A DNA stretch of 64,000 nucleotides from Porites lobata (lineage: Eukaryota > Cnidaria > Anthozoa > Scleractinia > Poritidae): contig CALNXK010000069.1 in NCBI GenBank assembly GCA_942486035.1, forward strand, positions 1,256,001-1,320,000. The letters are read 5' to 3'. This document shows positions 30,231 through 42,250 of the stretch, in pieces. Position numbers and translations under genes: made by a program. The first letter of the stretch is position 1. Each line of letters opens with the position of its first letter. The notes beneath the pieces were generated by a model, which saw only the letters and a list, made by a program, of their open reading frames with translations, did not search any database and was not told the origin of the DNA.

Positions 30231-30674
30231 ATGGCGAGCTTTAACTTTGACACGTGGTGTACGGCTACTAAACTTACAGAAACGAGTGTGGATATCCTCA
30301 ACAAAGAGGATCTCGATACCGAGGAAGCCCTACAGCTCCTCACTCCGACAGATTTAGAGAAATTGGGGCTGAGCATAGGGCAGAATTGCATTCTGGAAGC
30401 GGTACTGAAAAAGTTGCAAAAGGTTGTCAACGAAAAACCCTCGCCAGGAGATGCTACTGGTGCGAGCGACCCCATCACTACAAAGTCACTAGCGAGCGAT
30501 GGAGGTTTGGAAGAAATTCTGAAGAAAATTGAAAGTGCAGGCTCGCTGGACGAATCTCTCCTGGCCCTAGGATCGACCGACTTTTCCTCGGCAAAACCAC
30601 CAGCATTAAACACGTCCACTCTTCCCCGACTAGATAACGACCCGCACGTGTTTTTCCTCTCGCTTTGCACATGA
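30231..30674 (+). CDS. SAM-like domain protein, intact ORF
   Basis: 147 codons from ATG 30231. Residues 1-65 form a compact helical domain: FDTWCTATKLTETSVDIL, then LLTPTDLEKLGLSIGQNCIL and AVLKKLQKVV. This resembles the SAM-like N-terminal module I know from several multi-copy cnidarian proteins. Residues 70-147 are low-complexity and Ser/Leu-rich with a short amphipathic helix. It could bind partners through SAM-type oligomerisation; no enzyme motif is present. It lies antisense within an intron of the integrase-derived pseudogene. It may be a first exon rather than a complete gene, because related proteins are longer. Confidence 0.5.
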   Translation: MASFNFDTWCTATKLTETSVDILNKEDLDTEEALQLLTPTDLEKLGLSIGQNCILEAVLKKLQKVVNEKPSPGDATGASDPITTKSLASDGGLEEILKKIESAGSLDESLLALGSTDFSSAKPPALNTSTLPRLDNDPHVFFLSLCT

Positions 30675-31233
30675 TGCCCATTACTCTGTAATAAGCCTTT
30701 AACCATCCTTATACCAATATTAGGATGAGACTGTTGTGCACATCCCAATAGTTCATCTTATTGTTCATCACTTAACTTACCATATGTACCTGAAATTTGA
30801 AAATGTATACAATGTAAATATTGTAGTTAATTTTTCATTTCAGGTAATTTTTAGTTTTTCCTCATTTAAACTTCATTAGCATACAGTACAAAAACAAAGG
30901 GAAAACAAAAATTATCAGACATAAACAATTAACCACAACAGTACACATGTTTAAACAAGTTGGTAAAGTAAGGTACGGTGGAACTAGGACAGTTAGAAAG
31001 GCTTTAAATGCAATATCAGTCAAAAGCAAAACTCAAATTTTAATTGGCCTTGTTAGGTTTAAGAACCAGAATTGAGAAATGTACTGCTTGTTAACACTGT
31101 TTTATGACCCATATAGCGACAATAAATTTTTGGAATTTCCGGTTACGTCGCATTAGTCACGTTATACTGTCACACTTTACTTTGGGGGACAGAGGGATTG
31201 GGGGAGGGGTGTGTGAATATAACGTTTATTGTT
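30675..31233. other. noncoding
   Basis: AT-rich sequence between the SAM-like ORF and a LINE tail; nothing recognised. Confidence 0.4.
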
Positions 31234-31875
31234 TACATACATACATTTTTATACATTTACATACATACATTTTATTTTATTGTGTTTTGAAGTAAGAGTA
31301 CAATAACATGCCTGCGGGTAGCTAATCTAATCTAGGCGGGTCATGTTTACAGAAAATAAACTAAATACAGCTAAAAGTAACAAGAGAACTAAAGAAACTA
31401 AAATTGGCAACAATGACTAGAGACTACTGATAAACTAATGGTATTACTAATGATAAATGATAACAGTTATGACAAGAGACTACTGATAAACTAAACGATA
31501 TTAATGATTACATATCAAGTGAGAGGAAAATAAATTCAGCTTAACTGTTTGAACGATTTCTGGGAGATCAATATAACAGTCTTCTGAAGCTAGGATCTCA
31601 AAAAGCGTTTGTTTTATTTTCCTCTTAAAGGCATTTTTTGAAAGTTTTCTTAAAGATAACGGCATTTCATTCCATATTTTTGTTCTGATTCTAGAAAATG
31701 AATTCACTTGAATTGAGAGTCTGGAACTTTGTGTGTAAAAGTTATTAGAGGCAGAGGATCGAGTATTATAAGAATGAACATCAGAAATATCTTGAAAGAG
31801 ATCTTGAACGTTTCCAGGAGCATTATTGTGTCTTATTTCAAACACAAACATTTCCCACTTGGAATGGCTAATAAA
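31234..31875 (-). mobile_element. LINE 3' end (CR1/L2-like), minus strand
   Basis: 31501-31851 encodes the C-terminal tail of a LINE protein (SYNTRSSASNNFYTQSS, then FSRIRTKIWNEMPLSLRKLS) ending at a stop at 31501. A 3' UTR follows, with two copies of GAGACTACTGATAAACTAA, and the element ends in an ATGTATGTA microsatellite (plus strand TACATACATA at 31234-31271), as CR1/L2-type LINEs often do. The RT core is missing (5' truncation near 31875). Confidence 0.75.
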
Positions 31876-32185
31876 TTTCCTTACTTTTATTCATAATGGT
31901 GGAATTTGAAAAGTTACTATAGAGCCCCTACTAATAAATGGTACTCATTTTTCTTGTTACGAAAGTCTGCCAAAAGGGTACAATGTTCAAATGAGTTTAT
32001 GTTTTTAAACTCTCACTTGAGATGTTATGTCACGCAATGGTCAGCGACAAGGTTTTGTGGTGGCTTGACTGTTTATACAGCCACCCCTCGCCCAGAAATA
32101 TTGCCTTTGACATCCCAGTTAAAATCACCTTTCGGCGATTCTTGTCTAAAACCCCTCTCTAACAAAAGAAAAATCTAAATATGAC
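31876..32185. other. noncoding
   Basis: Intron or insertion sequence of the integrase-derived pseudogene; no feature recognised. Confidence 0.4.
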
Positions 32186-32439
32186 CTGAAACACTCAGTC
32201 CAAAAGCCGTCATTCTCCTCTCGACAGTCCTCAGACCAACTCCCAGCATAACGCTGACTTGCGATACCTTGAACCCTTGGTCCAATAAGAAAGACAGTTG
32301 TTCCCTCGGTATTTCATAAGAGGGCCTTCCCCGGGTCCCAATGCAAAATATTGCGGTTGCATATCCATCACTTGCTACACTCTCGTACAAACCTCTCACT
32401 GTATTAACGATCTCATCAGGCACTTCGGCAAGTTGACTT

Positions 32440-32562
32440 TTGGGAGTTAAAGTTGAATTATTAACTTTGAATGTTGAAACGTGAAGTTGAAAGTTGAGTG
32501 CTATAGTTTAATGTTAGCGGGTCAAGTTGAATGTTGAGGACTCAAGTTGATTTTTGGCGGGG
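32440..32562 (+). repeat. degenerate AAGTTGAATGTTGA minisatellite
   Basis: Five to six imperfect copies of a 14-20 bp unit built on GTTGAATGTTGA/AAGTTGA. Confidence 0.75.
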
Positions 32563-32813
32563 ATTGAACACCATAGAGAAGAAGGAAAATACTTCAAGGG
32601 GGTGCTCACAACATTTCAGGTAAGGCGATATTAAAAAATCTTTTTCTGGGAAAAATGAAGTAAAACACGGAGTTGTTCCCCCTGTTATTCTGTGGATTCG
32701 AACATCACCACGCAAAAGAAAGGAGCCGATGCAAAGATACTTTGAAGAGACCGCTTCGCTAAAAGCATCATGGAAAATGTCTTCTTCAGTTGTTGTCATG
32801 GAGGAATTATCAA

Positions 32814-33242
32814 ATGAAATGTTGCAGATGTATTGGATTTAGCACAAAATTTAATTACATAGAAACACAAACTGATTTGACCGAACAGGAAGCTTACTTG
32901 ACGGAAATCATTAACAACAATAACAAAAGGATTGGTAAGCTAGAACAAGAAATTGATGAACTTACACGTCGGCTTCAAGATACCCAGCGGCAGAATGATG
33001 CCCATAATAAGAGACTGTTTACCATTGAAAACTTAGAATCAAAAGATTCCAATGCTGCTTTTTATTCTGGCTTCCAAACCTGGGAAGCTTTTATGGCTGT
33101 TTTCAAGTACCTTGATCCTGGGGAGAGAGGTGAGAACATTTCCGTCTGGCGATCTTCCACTGACATCACATCTGATTATAGCAAGGACCAAACAGATGAA
33201 TTAAAAACGAAAAAGGGGAGAGCTAGATCTTGCCTTAACTAA
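32814..33242 (+). pseudogene. DDE_Tnp_4 transposase N-terminal fragment
   Basis: From ATG 32814: YIETQTDLTEQEAYLTEI, then a coiled coil (KLEQEIDELTRRLQDTQRQN) and SNAAFYSGFQTWEAFMAVFK, the N-terminal helical region that precedes the catalytic core in ISL2EU-type DDE_Tnp_4 transposases. The frame ends at TAA 33240, just where the conserved helix-turn-helix should begin, and unrelated sequence follows. The catalytic core is absent. It is a different copy from the C-terminal fragment at 23491. Confidence 0.7.
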
Positions 33243-33581
33243 AGATTACAGGGCCACTTTTCTAGCTACTCATATTGGAGTGGTCGTTGACACGCCATTT
33301 GATTCAAAGGTATATCATTCAAATGGTTCGTTGGCTCACCAGTCGATTCCAAGGTATATTATTCAAATAGCTCCATGGCTCATCGGCTTGCCAGTAGATT
33401 CCTTGGTCTCACCACCAAGCGAAGTTTCCTTGACTGTTTTGATCATGCAGACAAGCATGTAAGCTCTTGTAACTCCCATAAAAAGCTAGCGTAATACGTT
33501 TAGTTTTTATAAACATACGTTTCTGAGTCCCATCCGATGGTTTGAAAAACTTTCAGTGGTAGCAATAAAAAAGCCAATACT
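33243..33581. other. noncoding with a short direct duplication
   Basis: A unit of about 50 bp (GATTC(A/C)AAGGTATAT(C/T)ATTCAAAT) occurs at about 33300 and 33344 with diverged flanks. No gene. Confidence 0.5.
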
Positions 33582-34143
33582 TTGTATAATACCCCAATTG
33601 TGTCTCATCTTCTCAGCCACTCCTTGAAGCAAATGATCGATGCTTGGCTCATAGCAAAGATTTCCGTATTGCCACTACTTAATTACGCTAACAATATCCT
33701 CTTTAATATCCTTCATAAAGCACGGATAGAGCAAGACTCAACGACAAGTGACATACAGCTGCTATGCAAACTATGGAGTGGAGAATCCACATCCTACCAT
33801 TTAGCGACAGAGGCTACACAAGAAAATGATTCCTACACCGCGTTCTCCGTACTAGGGAAGGATCCAAAATGAAGCGATTCTTATTTTTAGAATGGACAAA
33901 GACCATGGTTTTCTAGATCACTTCTTAATTACTGTTCTAAACGCGCAGAAGCGGTCACTGGGACAAGAAGAAGGAACCCATTATCTCGCAGACCTTCCCC
34001 TACAAGATTTCGTGTCACTCTTCACAGCAATCTACACTGCCCACAAGAACGTCACCAGATCTTATACATTGGATCCTGCCACCGCACAGCTACATAAGTG
34101 CCTTAAAACCAATCATGTGAACGAGGTCAATATTGCAATCTAA
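33582..34143 (+). pseudogene. DUF3987-like domain fragment
   Basis: DIQLLCKLWSGESTSYHLAT and TAFSVLGKDPK, then in a second frame MDKDHGFLDHFLITVLNAQK and LFTAIYTAHKNVTRSYTL. This order recalls DUF3987-type (primase/helicase-like) multi-copy proteins of cnidarians. A stop and frameshift lie at about 33870 and the N-terminal ATPase motifs are missing. The assignment rests on my memory of the family and is tentative. Confidence 0.45.
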
Positions 34144-36180
34144 AACGGAAAAGTACCACCAAAATCTAATTAAGCTAAGCTCTTTTAAAGGTAATCATGA
34201 ATCTAGTTGATGCCAACATTAACATTCACCATTTTTTTCTTACCCAACTAGCAAGTGACTTATTTCCATGAAACATGTTCTTAGAAGCAGCCATTGGTGC
34301 AACCTCTCTGAAATCAACCACTGTTGCTACTTCTCTGTTTTGTTCAGGAACTACTATCAGCATGAAACCACCACTGCGAGTGATAAATCAATGCAGTTAC
34401 AATATTTAGACAATATTGTAGTTACACACTGACAGAAAATACAATCAAACTATGTGAGTATACACAGTGTCACATCAATTGATGTCATTATATTCTAATG
34501 GTAGTCAAATAAGAAGGTCACGCTGGATGTATTCAAATAAAAAACAACACAGACATCACTACTGCGGAATTGGGTACTGTGATGAACAATGAACATTTAA
34601 ACAAAGAGAACTTGATTACATAATTAAGCTTAGTTTTGTTTTGATTTAAATAACATACGTTTCTGTTCTGTTTCATTCATCGAGTTTTTTACGCCCCGTT
34701 TTCATGTAATATTGTTCACAGTTTGAATCAATTACGTAGCTAGCCATTCCTGTTTTTTAACAGGTTTCACAACTGTACACATGAATTGTACCCTTATCAG
34801 AGAACGCCCCTTAAGTTTTTGTGGAGTTGGAGTTAGGAGATCTACGGAGCAACATTGGAGTTTTCAGAGCAGTTTTATCTTTTTCGGAGTTACGTAAAGT
34901 TGGAGTTTCTTTGGCCCTTTAGACAGGATCAGACGTAAGTTTTAGCTTATTGTATTTAGTTTTCATTTTCCTTTCAATTTTGCTTCTTTTGTAATTATTC
35001 TTAGCCCCTTTTTTGATCTTGTACATTATAATTTCCCCTTTTAGTTTTCACCGCATGTGTACAATAATTCAGACGAGTTGGTGCTCAAATTAAATGCTGT
35101 CGAGTCGACTTGTGCTGTTGAATTCTATACTGTGGTTGACACTTCCCGATCTCCAGCGCACAACATCCCATGTCTGCTGCACTGAGTACGCGACAGGTAC
35201 CATCAACTACTTCATCACTGCCACGCTGGAGGAGGATCAAACAAACAGCCCACTAGGGCAAATTACTGAAGGTTGCTGCAAAAAAGCCGTTCACTACGTC
35301 AAATATATCTACCTGCACAGAAAGAAATGTTTGCTGAAGTCGTTCAAACAATTGTTCAGCATGCTACAGAGAAAATGAGAGCACAGCCAACAGAGATCGA
35401 ATCGACACCTCCACCACCATCATATGCTTTCCAGGATGACTGGTTACCTATCAAGCTTTCAAGAAGTTCTCTTTGAGAAGTGTTCAGAAGCCATAATATG
35501 ATCACTGCACCCAAACAATTAAAAGGTATGGCCGTGTTGCAGAAATTCATGTCCGTCAAAGTGCTCAGAAGATGCTCCATGCATGCAAGAAGAATATGCA
35601 GAACGAATTTCCGAGCCAGTCAACAGGCTTATTACTGAGAATATTACAACTGCACTTGTCAATGCTGGACATATCACACACCCGGACATTGCATAAATTG
35701 AACTTACCATACGACCATTGCTTGCACAACTTTTTAACTTGCACAAGAACATAAAGGAGTTATCAACTCTAATTAAAGAACAGTGTTTACTTCTATATTC
35801 TTTCTCTAATGACAATTTATAAAGGCTGCCGTAACTTTATATCATCAAACGCCATTACACTGAGCACAATCACAGTGTTGACCGTCTTAACATTTAGTAC
35901 TGTAACTAGTATCGGGCGCCAATCAAACAACTTTTCTTCCTTTTACATAATGTGGTTTTTATTCTTGAAAAGAAAAGATTGTACCCTCGGTCTTTTACTT
36001 GTAAATAAATATCTTTAATGTTTTATAACTACATGTTGTTCTTTACATTTTTCCAGGTCCTGGCAAACTGTGAGGCAGCGAGACATGCAAGTCATGCGAG
36101 CCATAAGCAAAAATAAAGTTAAAGCAAGTAAAAACTGCAAATTTACAGATTAGGATTAAGCACTCATTAGGGTCAAGCTT
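34144..36180. other. largely noncoding, scattered short frames
   Basis: Short frames at 35094-35378 and 35273-35476 overlap in different frames and are not recognised. GGAGTT-rich sequence occurs at 34815-34915. No supported gene. Confidence 0.35.
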
Positions 36181-36192
36181 TCATTTTACGGA

Positions 36193-36211
36193 TTAGGGTT
36201 AGGGTTAGGGT
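36193..36211 (+). repeat. short TTAGGG telomere-like tract
   Basis: Three exact TTAGGG units, with scattered single TTAGG(G/A) nearby (36147-36190). Too short to call a telomere. Confidence 0.8.
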
Positions 36212-36362
36212 TACGCGGTTTTTAGAGTTGAACACTTATCTACGACGGTTACCTTTCAATTAATGTTTTCCGTATTACTGTTTTCAATTTTCTTTTCAAT
36301 GAGTCTTCAATGGCCTGCATGGCTCACACAACTTGCATGGCTCGCATTTTACACACATTCCA

Positions 36363-37090
36363 CTATACTGTCCACCTATGCAGATGATACGCAGATGTTC
36401 TATGCTGAAAACAGTGTGAAAACTGAACAAGCAGGCACTCCGCCTCGTTTATTGGGACAAAATCTCTACTAATGAGACACTAGTTGTTAAAAATGGATAT
36501 AGCACATTAGCAAATCAAAGACTTGCAAAAATGTTAAATACAGGGTTTGGAACAATTAAGAATGGAAACGCACCTACAAGTATTTCCCCAGTCATTGACA
36601 GCACGTAATTCCAATTATAATTTACGAGGTGATGCTATTTTAAAATTCCCTACAGTAAATTCAACAAAGGATGGGATCAAGTCATGGAGATACCAGGCTG
36701 CCCAACTATGGAACACTATTCCCAATAATTTAAGAAATATTGATAGTTACCGCAGTTTTAAACGAGGACTGAAGGAGCTCAACCTTGTAAAATTATAGTC
36801 CCTTTCGCCAATTTACCTTAGTTTTTCTTAGTATTTTAGTATTATATAGATTTTATAATCTTATTACAGTTAACATGTACTGTCATTTTAAACACTTTTA
36901 TATAGCTGTAAGTTTATTGACCCTTGTTCGCAATTTAACCTGGTTTTCATAGTACACAGTTTTACCAATTTAAAAATTTTACATATCATTTTAAGCCCTT
37001 TTATATAGTTTTTACGCTTATTTTTAGTTTTTGTGACTGACCTGTAAACTAGCTTTATAGCTACGTGTTAGTCACGTGAATAAAGTATGT
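36363..37090 (+). mobile_element. LINE fragment with RT YADD box and 3' tail
   Basis: About 36363-36430 encodes LSTYADDTQMFYAEN, the catalytic YxDD box of a LINE RT. An internal deletion then joins to the C-terminal tail (about 36480-36798: NGYSTLANQRLAKML, then SNYNLRGDAILKFP and SWRYQAAQLWNTIPNNLRN), with a frameshift. The stop at 36798 is followed by an AT-rich 3' UTR ending in GTGAATAAAGTATGTATG. It is from a different LINE family than the minus-strand copies at 31.5 and 57-62 kb. Confidence 0.75.
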
Positions 37091-38037
37091 ATGTCTCGCT
37101 GATCATTTATGTATGTTTACCGTGTTGGATCAGTTCAAATGTAGTTGTGTTTATTCTGGAAAACTTACTAATTACTCTCTTCGTCAACTACTCTCTCCAA
37201 CACCATTATAGAGACTTTCACATGTCAGACATTGTTACTGCCTTGGCTAATTGCAGCAGAATACCACTAAATGTAAAAAAGTACACAGGAGACGTGGAGG
37301 AAGAAGAAACTAGTAACCCACTGACTGAAAGATTAGCCTTAGAGGCAGTGAAATCGAGAGCTAATGAAGGAGGAAAAGGCCGTCAGTCTCCCACTATACA
37401 ATTGTAGGTCATTGCTGGGCGGGGAGAGGGAAGAGCAACGCAATAATTTGAGATTATTTGGTGGCCAGAACTTTTCTCGCACACCAACCAGGGAAAACTG
37501 AAATTAAGATTTTATGCTATCCACAACACCAACAAGCCATTGTCTATAGTTTATGGGTCTTCTTCCTTTCCGGTGACTTGACAGTAGGTTAAGTTTAATT
37601 CCTTCACCACTGTAAACCGTTAACAATTTGTTAACAATTTGATTGAGCTCGCTTCCGCATGCTTTGCACTTCTGTGTCATAGCAGCGCAGTTCTTGTACT
37701 GAAGATAGCTGGACATGAGTTGCAATGCGTAAACCGGAAAGGGAGAAGTGGTTTGCATGTAGTGGACTTTAAAGCAAGAGAACAATGCATCCTTTTACTG
37801 CTGAATTGAAATCACGCAAAAATTCCTTAAGGATGTTGTCCTTACCAATCTGTAAACTGCTTTTTTAGCACTGTGTGCTGAAACACTTGGTTATATTTTT
37901 TCTCTTCATTATTTCGGGGTCACTTTGAAAAAATCTTCAGAATGTTTTTAACAACGTTCTAGAGGTCTTGATCCTTTTTTTCTTTCTCATTGTAAATAGA
38001 TTTCACTGTGTATATCTTTTATTTACCTGTGGACGAG
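37091..38037. other. noncoding
   Basis: A frame at 37087-37407 partly overlaps the LINE tail and has no recognisable domain. A tandem GTTAACAATTT pair lies at 37618-37640. Confidence 0.4.
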
Positions 38038-38990
38038 ATGGCAAGAAATAAGCGTAAGAAAATAAAAGACAAAGATAACATGAAGACTGTGAGGAAAGAT
38101 GTGAAAAGGAGGTGGAGGAAGAACAAAGGCCAACAGAAAGCCCTGAAAAACGCTGCAGCTTTGAAACCGGCTGGTCTGATCAATGACCAAAAACCAAAAG
38201 ATGACCTGGATATCAAGCAAACTTGTGAGCATAGAAGAGAAAAGCCTCCCTGCTCAAAACACTGGGATAAGAGCTCAGACGTAAAAGAAATCAACCTGGT
38301 GGATATTGTGTGCACTGAAAAATCCCTAGGCTGTGGAACCTTCAGCATATGCTACCACGCTTATTACAGGAGTGTACTGGTCGCAGTAATGGAGTTTAGG
38401 ATGAGCTCAAACAAGTCAAGGGTGAAGTTAAGCATGAACTACTTCAAGAAGCATGGACCGTTAACCATTTAGGAGATCATTGAGGCCTCCCACTTCTTTT
38501 TGGAACTGTGATAAAGGGAGAACAATTAATGGTAGTAATGCAGTTTCGCGGAGAAAAAGGAAAAAGTGTGACCTTGTCCATGGCCATATAAAGAAAAAGA
38601 AACTGGAGAAATCTGAGTGGTTAGACATTAAAGGGACTTTGCAAAGGGCTTAGTCATGTCCACCTGTCAAATTTTACACAACGACTTAAAATCAAACAAT
38701 GTGGTGGTAGAGAAGCGTGGAACCCGGTGATTATTGGCTTTGAAACAGCTCACTTCATTTCTTGATCCGAAACCATGGATGTCTTTAACAGCTTCAAGCA
38801 AAGAATCTTACAACTGCCACTACCCTCACATTTCACTACAAATAGTAGCAGGTAGTGGTCAGCAATCCATACAATCTGACGTTTTTTCTTTAGGGAGAAT
38901 TGTGCTAAGCATTCTTGCGTTGCTGCCAACAGCAACTGCAAAGTCCTCAGAATTGCTAAATGGGCAATCTTGGACAATCCGCACTATATC
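38038..38990 (+). pseudogene. protein-kinase-like pseudogene
   Basis: ATG 38038 opens a very basic N-terminus (RNKRKKIKDKDNMKT). The kinase fold starts with a glycine-rich loop (SLGCGTFSICYHAYY), then VLVAVMEF, where the usual VAVK Lys is Met. After a frameshift and stop near 38470 come LPLLFGTVIKGEQLMVVMQF, then in another frame ILHNDLKSNNVVVEKRG (catalytic loop Asp and Asn intact), then IIGFETA in place of the DFG motif, and SDVFSLGRIVLSILAL (the F/G helix region). The missing Lys and DFG plus three or more frame changes mean it cannot phosphorylate. It is probably a decayed member of an expanded cnidarian kinase family. Confidence 0.72.
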
Positions 38991-40189
38991 GTAAATGTAA
39001 CTGCCGAATGTGCTCAAATGAACGATAAATAGAATTTATCTGTCACTTTTTTTTTGTCACTGTTATTATTGCCAGGTCTTTTTGTCTTGATCATCTTAAA
39101 AGAAATGACATGGACTATCTCTGAGATCTTTAATGTATGTGTAGATGAATAAGATGTAGTATCACTAATAAACTCTGCTTTGGATTGTTGAAGATGCCAG
39201 TACATAAAACTTATGTAGGTTGTAAATCACTAAAGTGACAAATTAAGTTATGATGCCTATTTATCCCAGTGGAGAATTGTGTGAGCCACGCAAGCTATGC
39301 AGGACAAAGTTGCTGGAAAATTTCCGGTGAATGGTGTTTAATGGCTTTTTGCTTCTCTCTTGTGACTTAAGAGGTATAAAAATGCGTAACTGAATATTTT
39401 AGAGAGCCACTCTGAGGCGATATCTCTGACACCTAAACTAGAAAAACGCGTTCTTTAGTTACACTTAATAATTAGCTAAAGGAGGTTTCAAATCACCCTA
39501 AGCTCATTTGCGTAATTTTTTCTGTCGGCCTAAGCCTGTCATGGTTCAAAGTTAATGACTAACAGGTTGCATACGTGATTGGATTTTTCGTTTTGCACCT
39601 AAAAGATCATGTGTAATCGCATCTGTGCGCCATAAAACCCAAAGCACAGTGTGACTGACTTGCTTCCCTGCTTCCCAGTCTACGTACATCAACCAGTAAG
39701 AGGTTAAACAGTAGCTTCAAGCAATGAAAGTGACAGTAATCTAGAAATACCACAACCAGGCTCTAAATGATACAGTTACATCGTTTTCCTTTTATCTGTG
39801 TGTCTAATTCGTCCTTTCTGCCAATAGATTCCACAAACTCGATGTTTACTCCATCTCAGACTCTCACCCATGCAAATATGCTACAAATAAAACACGTGCT
39901 TCTTTTGAAATGGGCGATCATGTCAAACGTTCAGTTCTAAGGTCAAGAATGTCAAGTATTTAAAAAAACAGTGCGATTTAAGACCCTTTTTTCTTCCAAG
40001 AAAGTTTTTGAGTCATATCCCAGTTAAATGTAAGTCATTGCACATTATTAACAAATTCATTAAAGATTAATTTTCATTCTGGTTCAACATATCCACTGGC
40101 ATAACAATGATTCCTTTCAAACAGCCAGTCTGCGAAAAAGAGGTTGAGAAGAGAAAAAAGTGTATAAATTTTTGATGGCTTGACTGAGC
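38991..40189. other. noncoding
   Basis: No gene recognised; AT-rich, with one poly-A/T-flanked stretch. Confidence 0.4.
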
Positions 40190-40380
40190 GAATTTAACAG
40201 GTTAGAATGGGACTCAGATGAAGAATTGATGGTCTGCAGATACTGTGAAGTTTTCTCAATGCAGTCAACTTCATCTTTAGCTAAAGTATGTGATACTTTT
40301 AAACACCAGACGCTTACTAAGCATTTGGAGAGCAAAACCCATATTTACTGTAAGAACTGGTGTTTAGAAATTTGAAAGAT
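40190..40380 (+). pseudogene. BED/TTF-like zinc-finger exon fragment
   Basis: Reading WDSDEELMVCRYCEVF, then DTFKHQTLTKHLESKTHIYC. The C-x2-C ... H-x4-H arrangement resembles the TTF/BED-type finger at the N-terminus of hAT-like and ZMYM6-like proteins. A possible acceptor (TTTAACAG) precedes it. Nothing of a catalytic domain follows, and whether it belongs to a live gene is unclear. Confidence 0.4.
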
Positions 40381-42250
40381 TTGGTGCAGGGTGTAGCCTA
40401 AGACTTGTGTCCATCACGATATATAAATGACTTTGAAATTTACCACAGGGACAAGGTTTCAATTTTCGGTCTCTTTGGTCAAACTTGACTCGCTATCAAT
40501 TAACAGTGGCACTAATCTGTCATGTTTTTGTACTTTGCGGTCACACGCCTTTAATGAACTGTTTGCCGAACCACAATGAGACGAAAGACAGATACTATGA
40601 ACTCATAAGGCAAAAGCAGTGCTTAGGACTTAGCAGAAGGAAAATTATCCTGTGATCACACAAATTTTACAAATAATTCGAGCCAGCAAGAAGATGGCGT
40701 CTTCGTCGGGAGAAACATCTTCAGTCAGTTTTAGCGCATGATCTTTGGACCATCACGTGACCCAAAAGTCATCTGGCACACAGTATTCACCAAGCAATTT
40801 TATAGGCCTGGGGAATTCATGGCAAGCGAACATTTTAGGCTTTTCACAGGTGATATTTTGGAAGTATCAATCCATGACTTGGTCAATAGCACTGGTTCAC
40901 AAGTCAACCCATCATTGTTTGGGTCCTTAAGGAGGAGAGAGAATGTTTAATGTTACAACACCTTTTTTGGTATCCTTGGCCAATCCTTATGCCACAAGAA
41001 TATAGACGATGATAAATTCTTTGTTTCAAGTGACTTTAAGGCGATCAGAAAAGGTCTCAATTCATGGAACTTAAAAAGCCATTCTCCTGCCATGATGTTA
41101 CCTGAGATGCCTCTACCAGGTGCAGAAGAAATAGAAGCTAACATTACGATGTTTGATCTATCATTATGAGTCTTTTTTGTACTCTAAAAACATACATAAT
41201 TTCCTGCATTGGGGAAGTTGCCCAGTGTTGTGGTACTATGAATGTGTTGGGCAATCTAAGATAATGATGGTCAAGGAATAATGAAACAGACTAATATACA
41301 AAGAAGTACTTTGATTAGACGTATTGATTTTTGTTGCATCCACTCTAACCAACGCCTTCACTGGCAATGTTTAAAGTAATCATCTTCTGCTCTCCCTATA
41401 TTGTCCATACCCGATTTGATGCTTACCTTACCTGCCCCTCCTTGCAGTGTTAAGCAGCCTGGCTCAAATCGTTTGCATGGAGTTTCCTTTCTTACGATTA
41501 AAACATGTAAAACGTACTTTTACTTTAATATTGTTACTTTTGAAAAAATGGTACAAAATACAAGGTAACTTAAAAGTAACATTGGCATTACACAATCATT
41601 ATGTTACCTTTCCTGCATTAACTGCACCGGTAACAGGAAAAATTGGCTCTTAAAGTTGTAGATCCTTTTCGGCTGCATGGTCTTCTTTTGATGCAATCGA
41701 CAGTGAATTTGCAGACAGTTAAGCGAATGACTTTAATTCTTCTTCAATTGGGTTCTGTACTGTTAACATTTCTGGAGCACCTATCTTTCCATGAATCCAA
41801 AAAAAAGGATACCCTGGCCGATCATTATCTTCCCCCATGTCATGTGTAGTGTGACCGCTTGTGGAGTTCATCGTTTGCTGGTGATCTTTGTGTACAGGAA
41901 TTTTTGTTTTGTTGCCTTTTTCGCCTGCTTTACCAGTTGGGGCTGCAAGGTTTCAGCCAAGATGGTGCACTGCTACGACAATCACCACCAGTGAAATAAA
42001 CACGAGAAAATCTGCCTTTGAATAATTAATTTTAGTAACAAATACAAGTTGCTCGCAGTAAGACAGATGCAATATGAGTTAATTACCAGAACCACATGGC
42101 AAGTTTTATAGTTGAGTTTCGCGCCATTCTCAACAAGAAGTCTTCTTATCAGTTGCTCATGAGGTTAAAAATCAACAGCAAGTGTTGCTAAAAATCTCTT
42201 GCAGAATCACAGTTTCCGGCCAAAAATTTAGAGAAATGTGTTACTTTTCT
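40381..42250. other. noncoding, no gene recognised
   Basis: Frames at 40738-40950 and nearby have no recognisable domain. Confidence 0.4.

Larger units (their letters stand above)
29200..32423 (-). pseudogene. integrase-core-derived gene, spliced and broken
   Basis: Exons on the minus strand. 32423-32186 is a helix-turn-helix exon (GRPSYEIPREQLSFLLDQGF, then SQVSVMLGVGLRTVERRM) ending at a GT donor. About 30170-29935 encodes RTDPIGVM, a stop, and then RRRYNVQSPLALCHMDGNHK. 29632-29389 is the rve core (NEYGLPSRVRSDKGGENVDV, then GPGRGSMITG), with a frameshift near 29565. From 29326 it reads KSTHNQRIKRLWRDVFAECI. The 62-bp intron 29388-29327 is GT-AG and joins ITG to KST in phase. D and E residues of a retroviral-type integrase fold are partly recognisable. 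I recall this as a metazoan integrase-domain gene family of uncertain role. Stops, a frameshift and insertions between exons mark it as dead. Confidence 0.7.

Noticed and set aside
30182..30748. 188-codon minus-strand ORF
   Set aside because: It is the antisense shadow of the SAM-like ORF, which has a recognisable domain.
36193..36211. Interstitial telomere
   Set aside because: Only three TTAGGG units; chance or a small repeat is enough.
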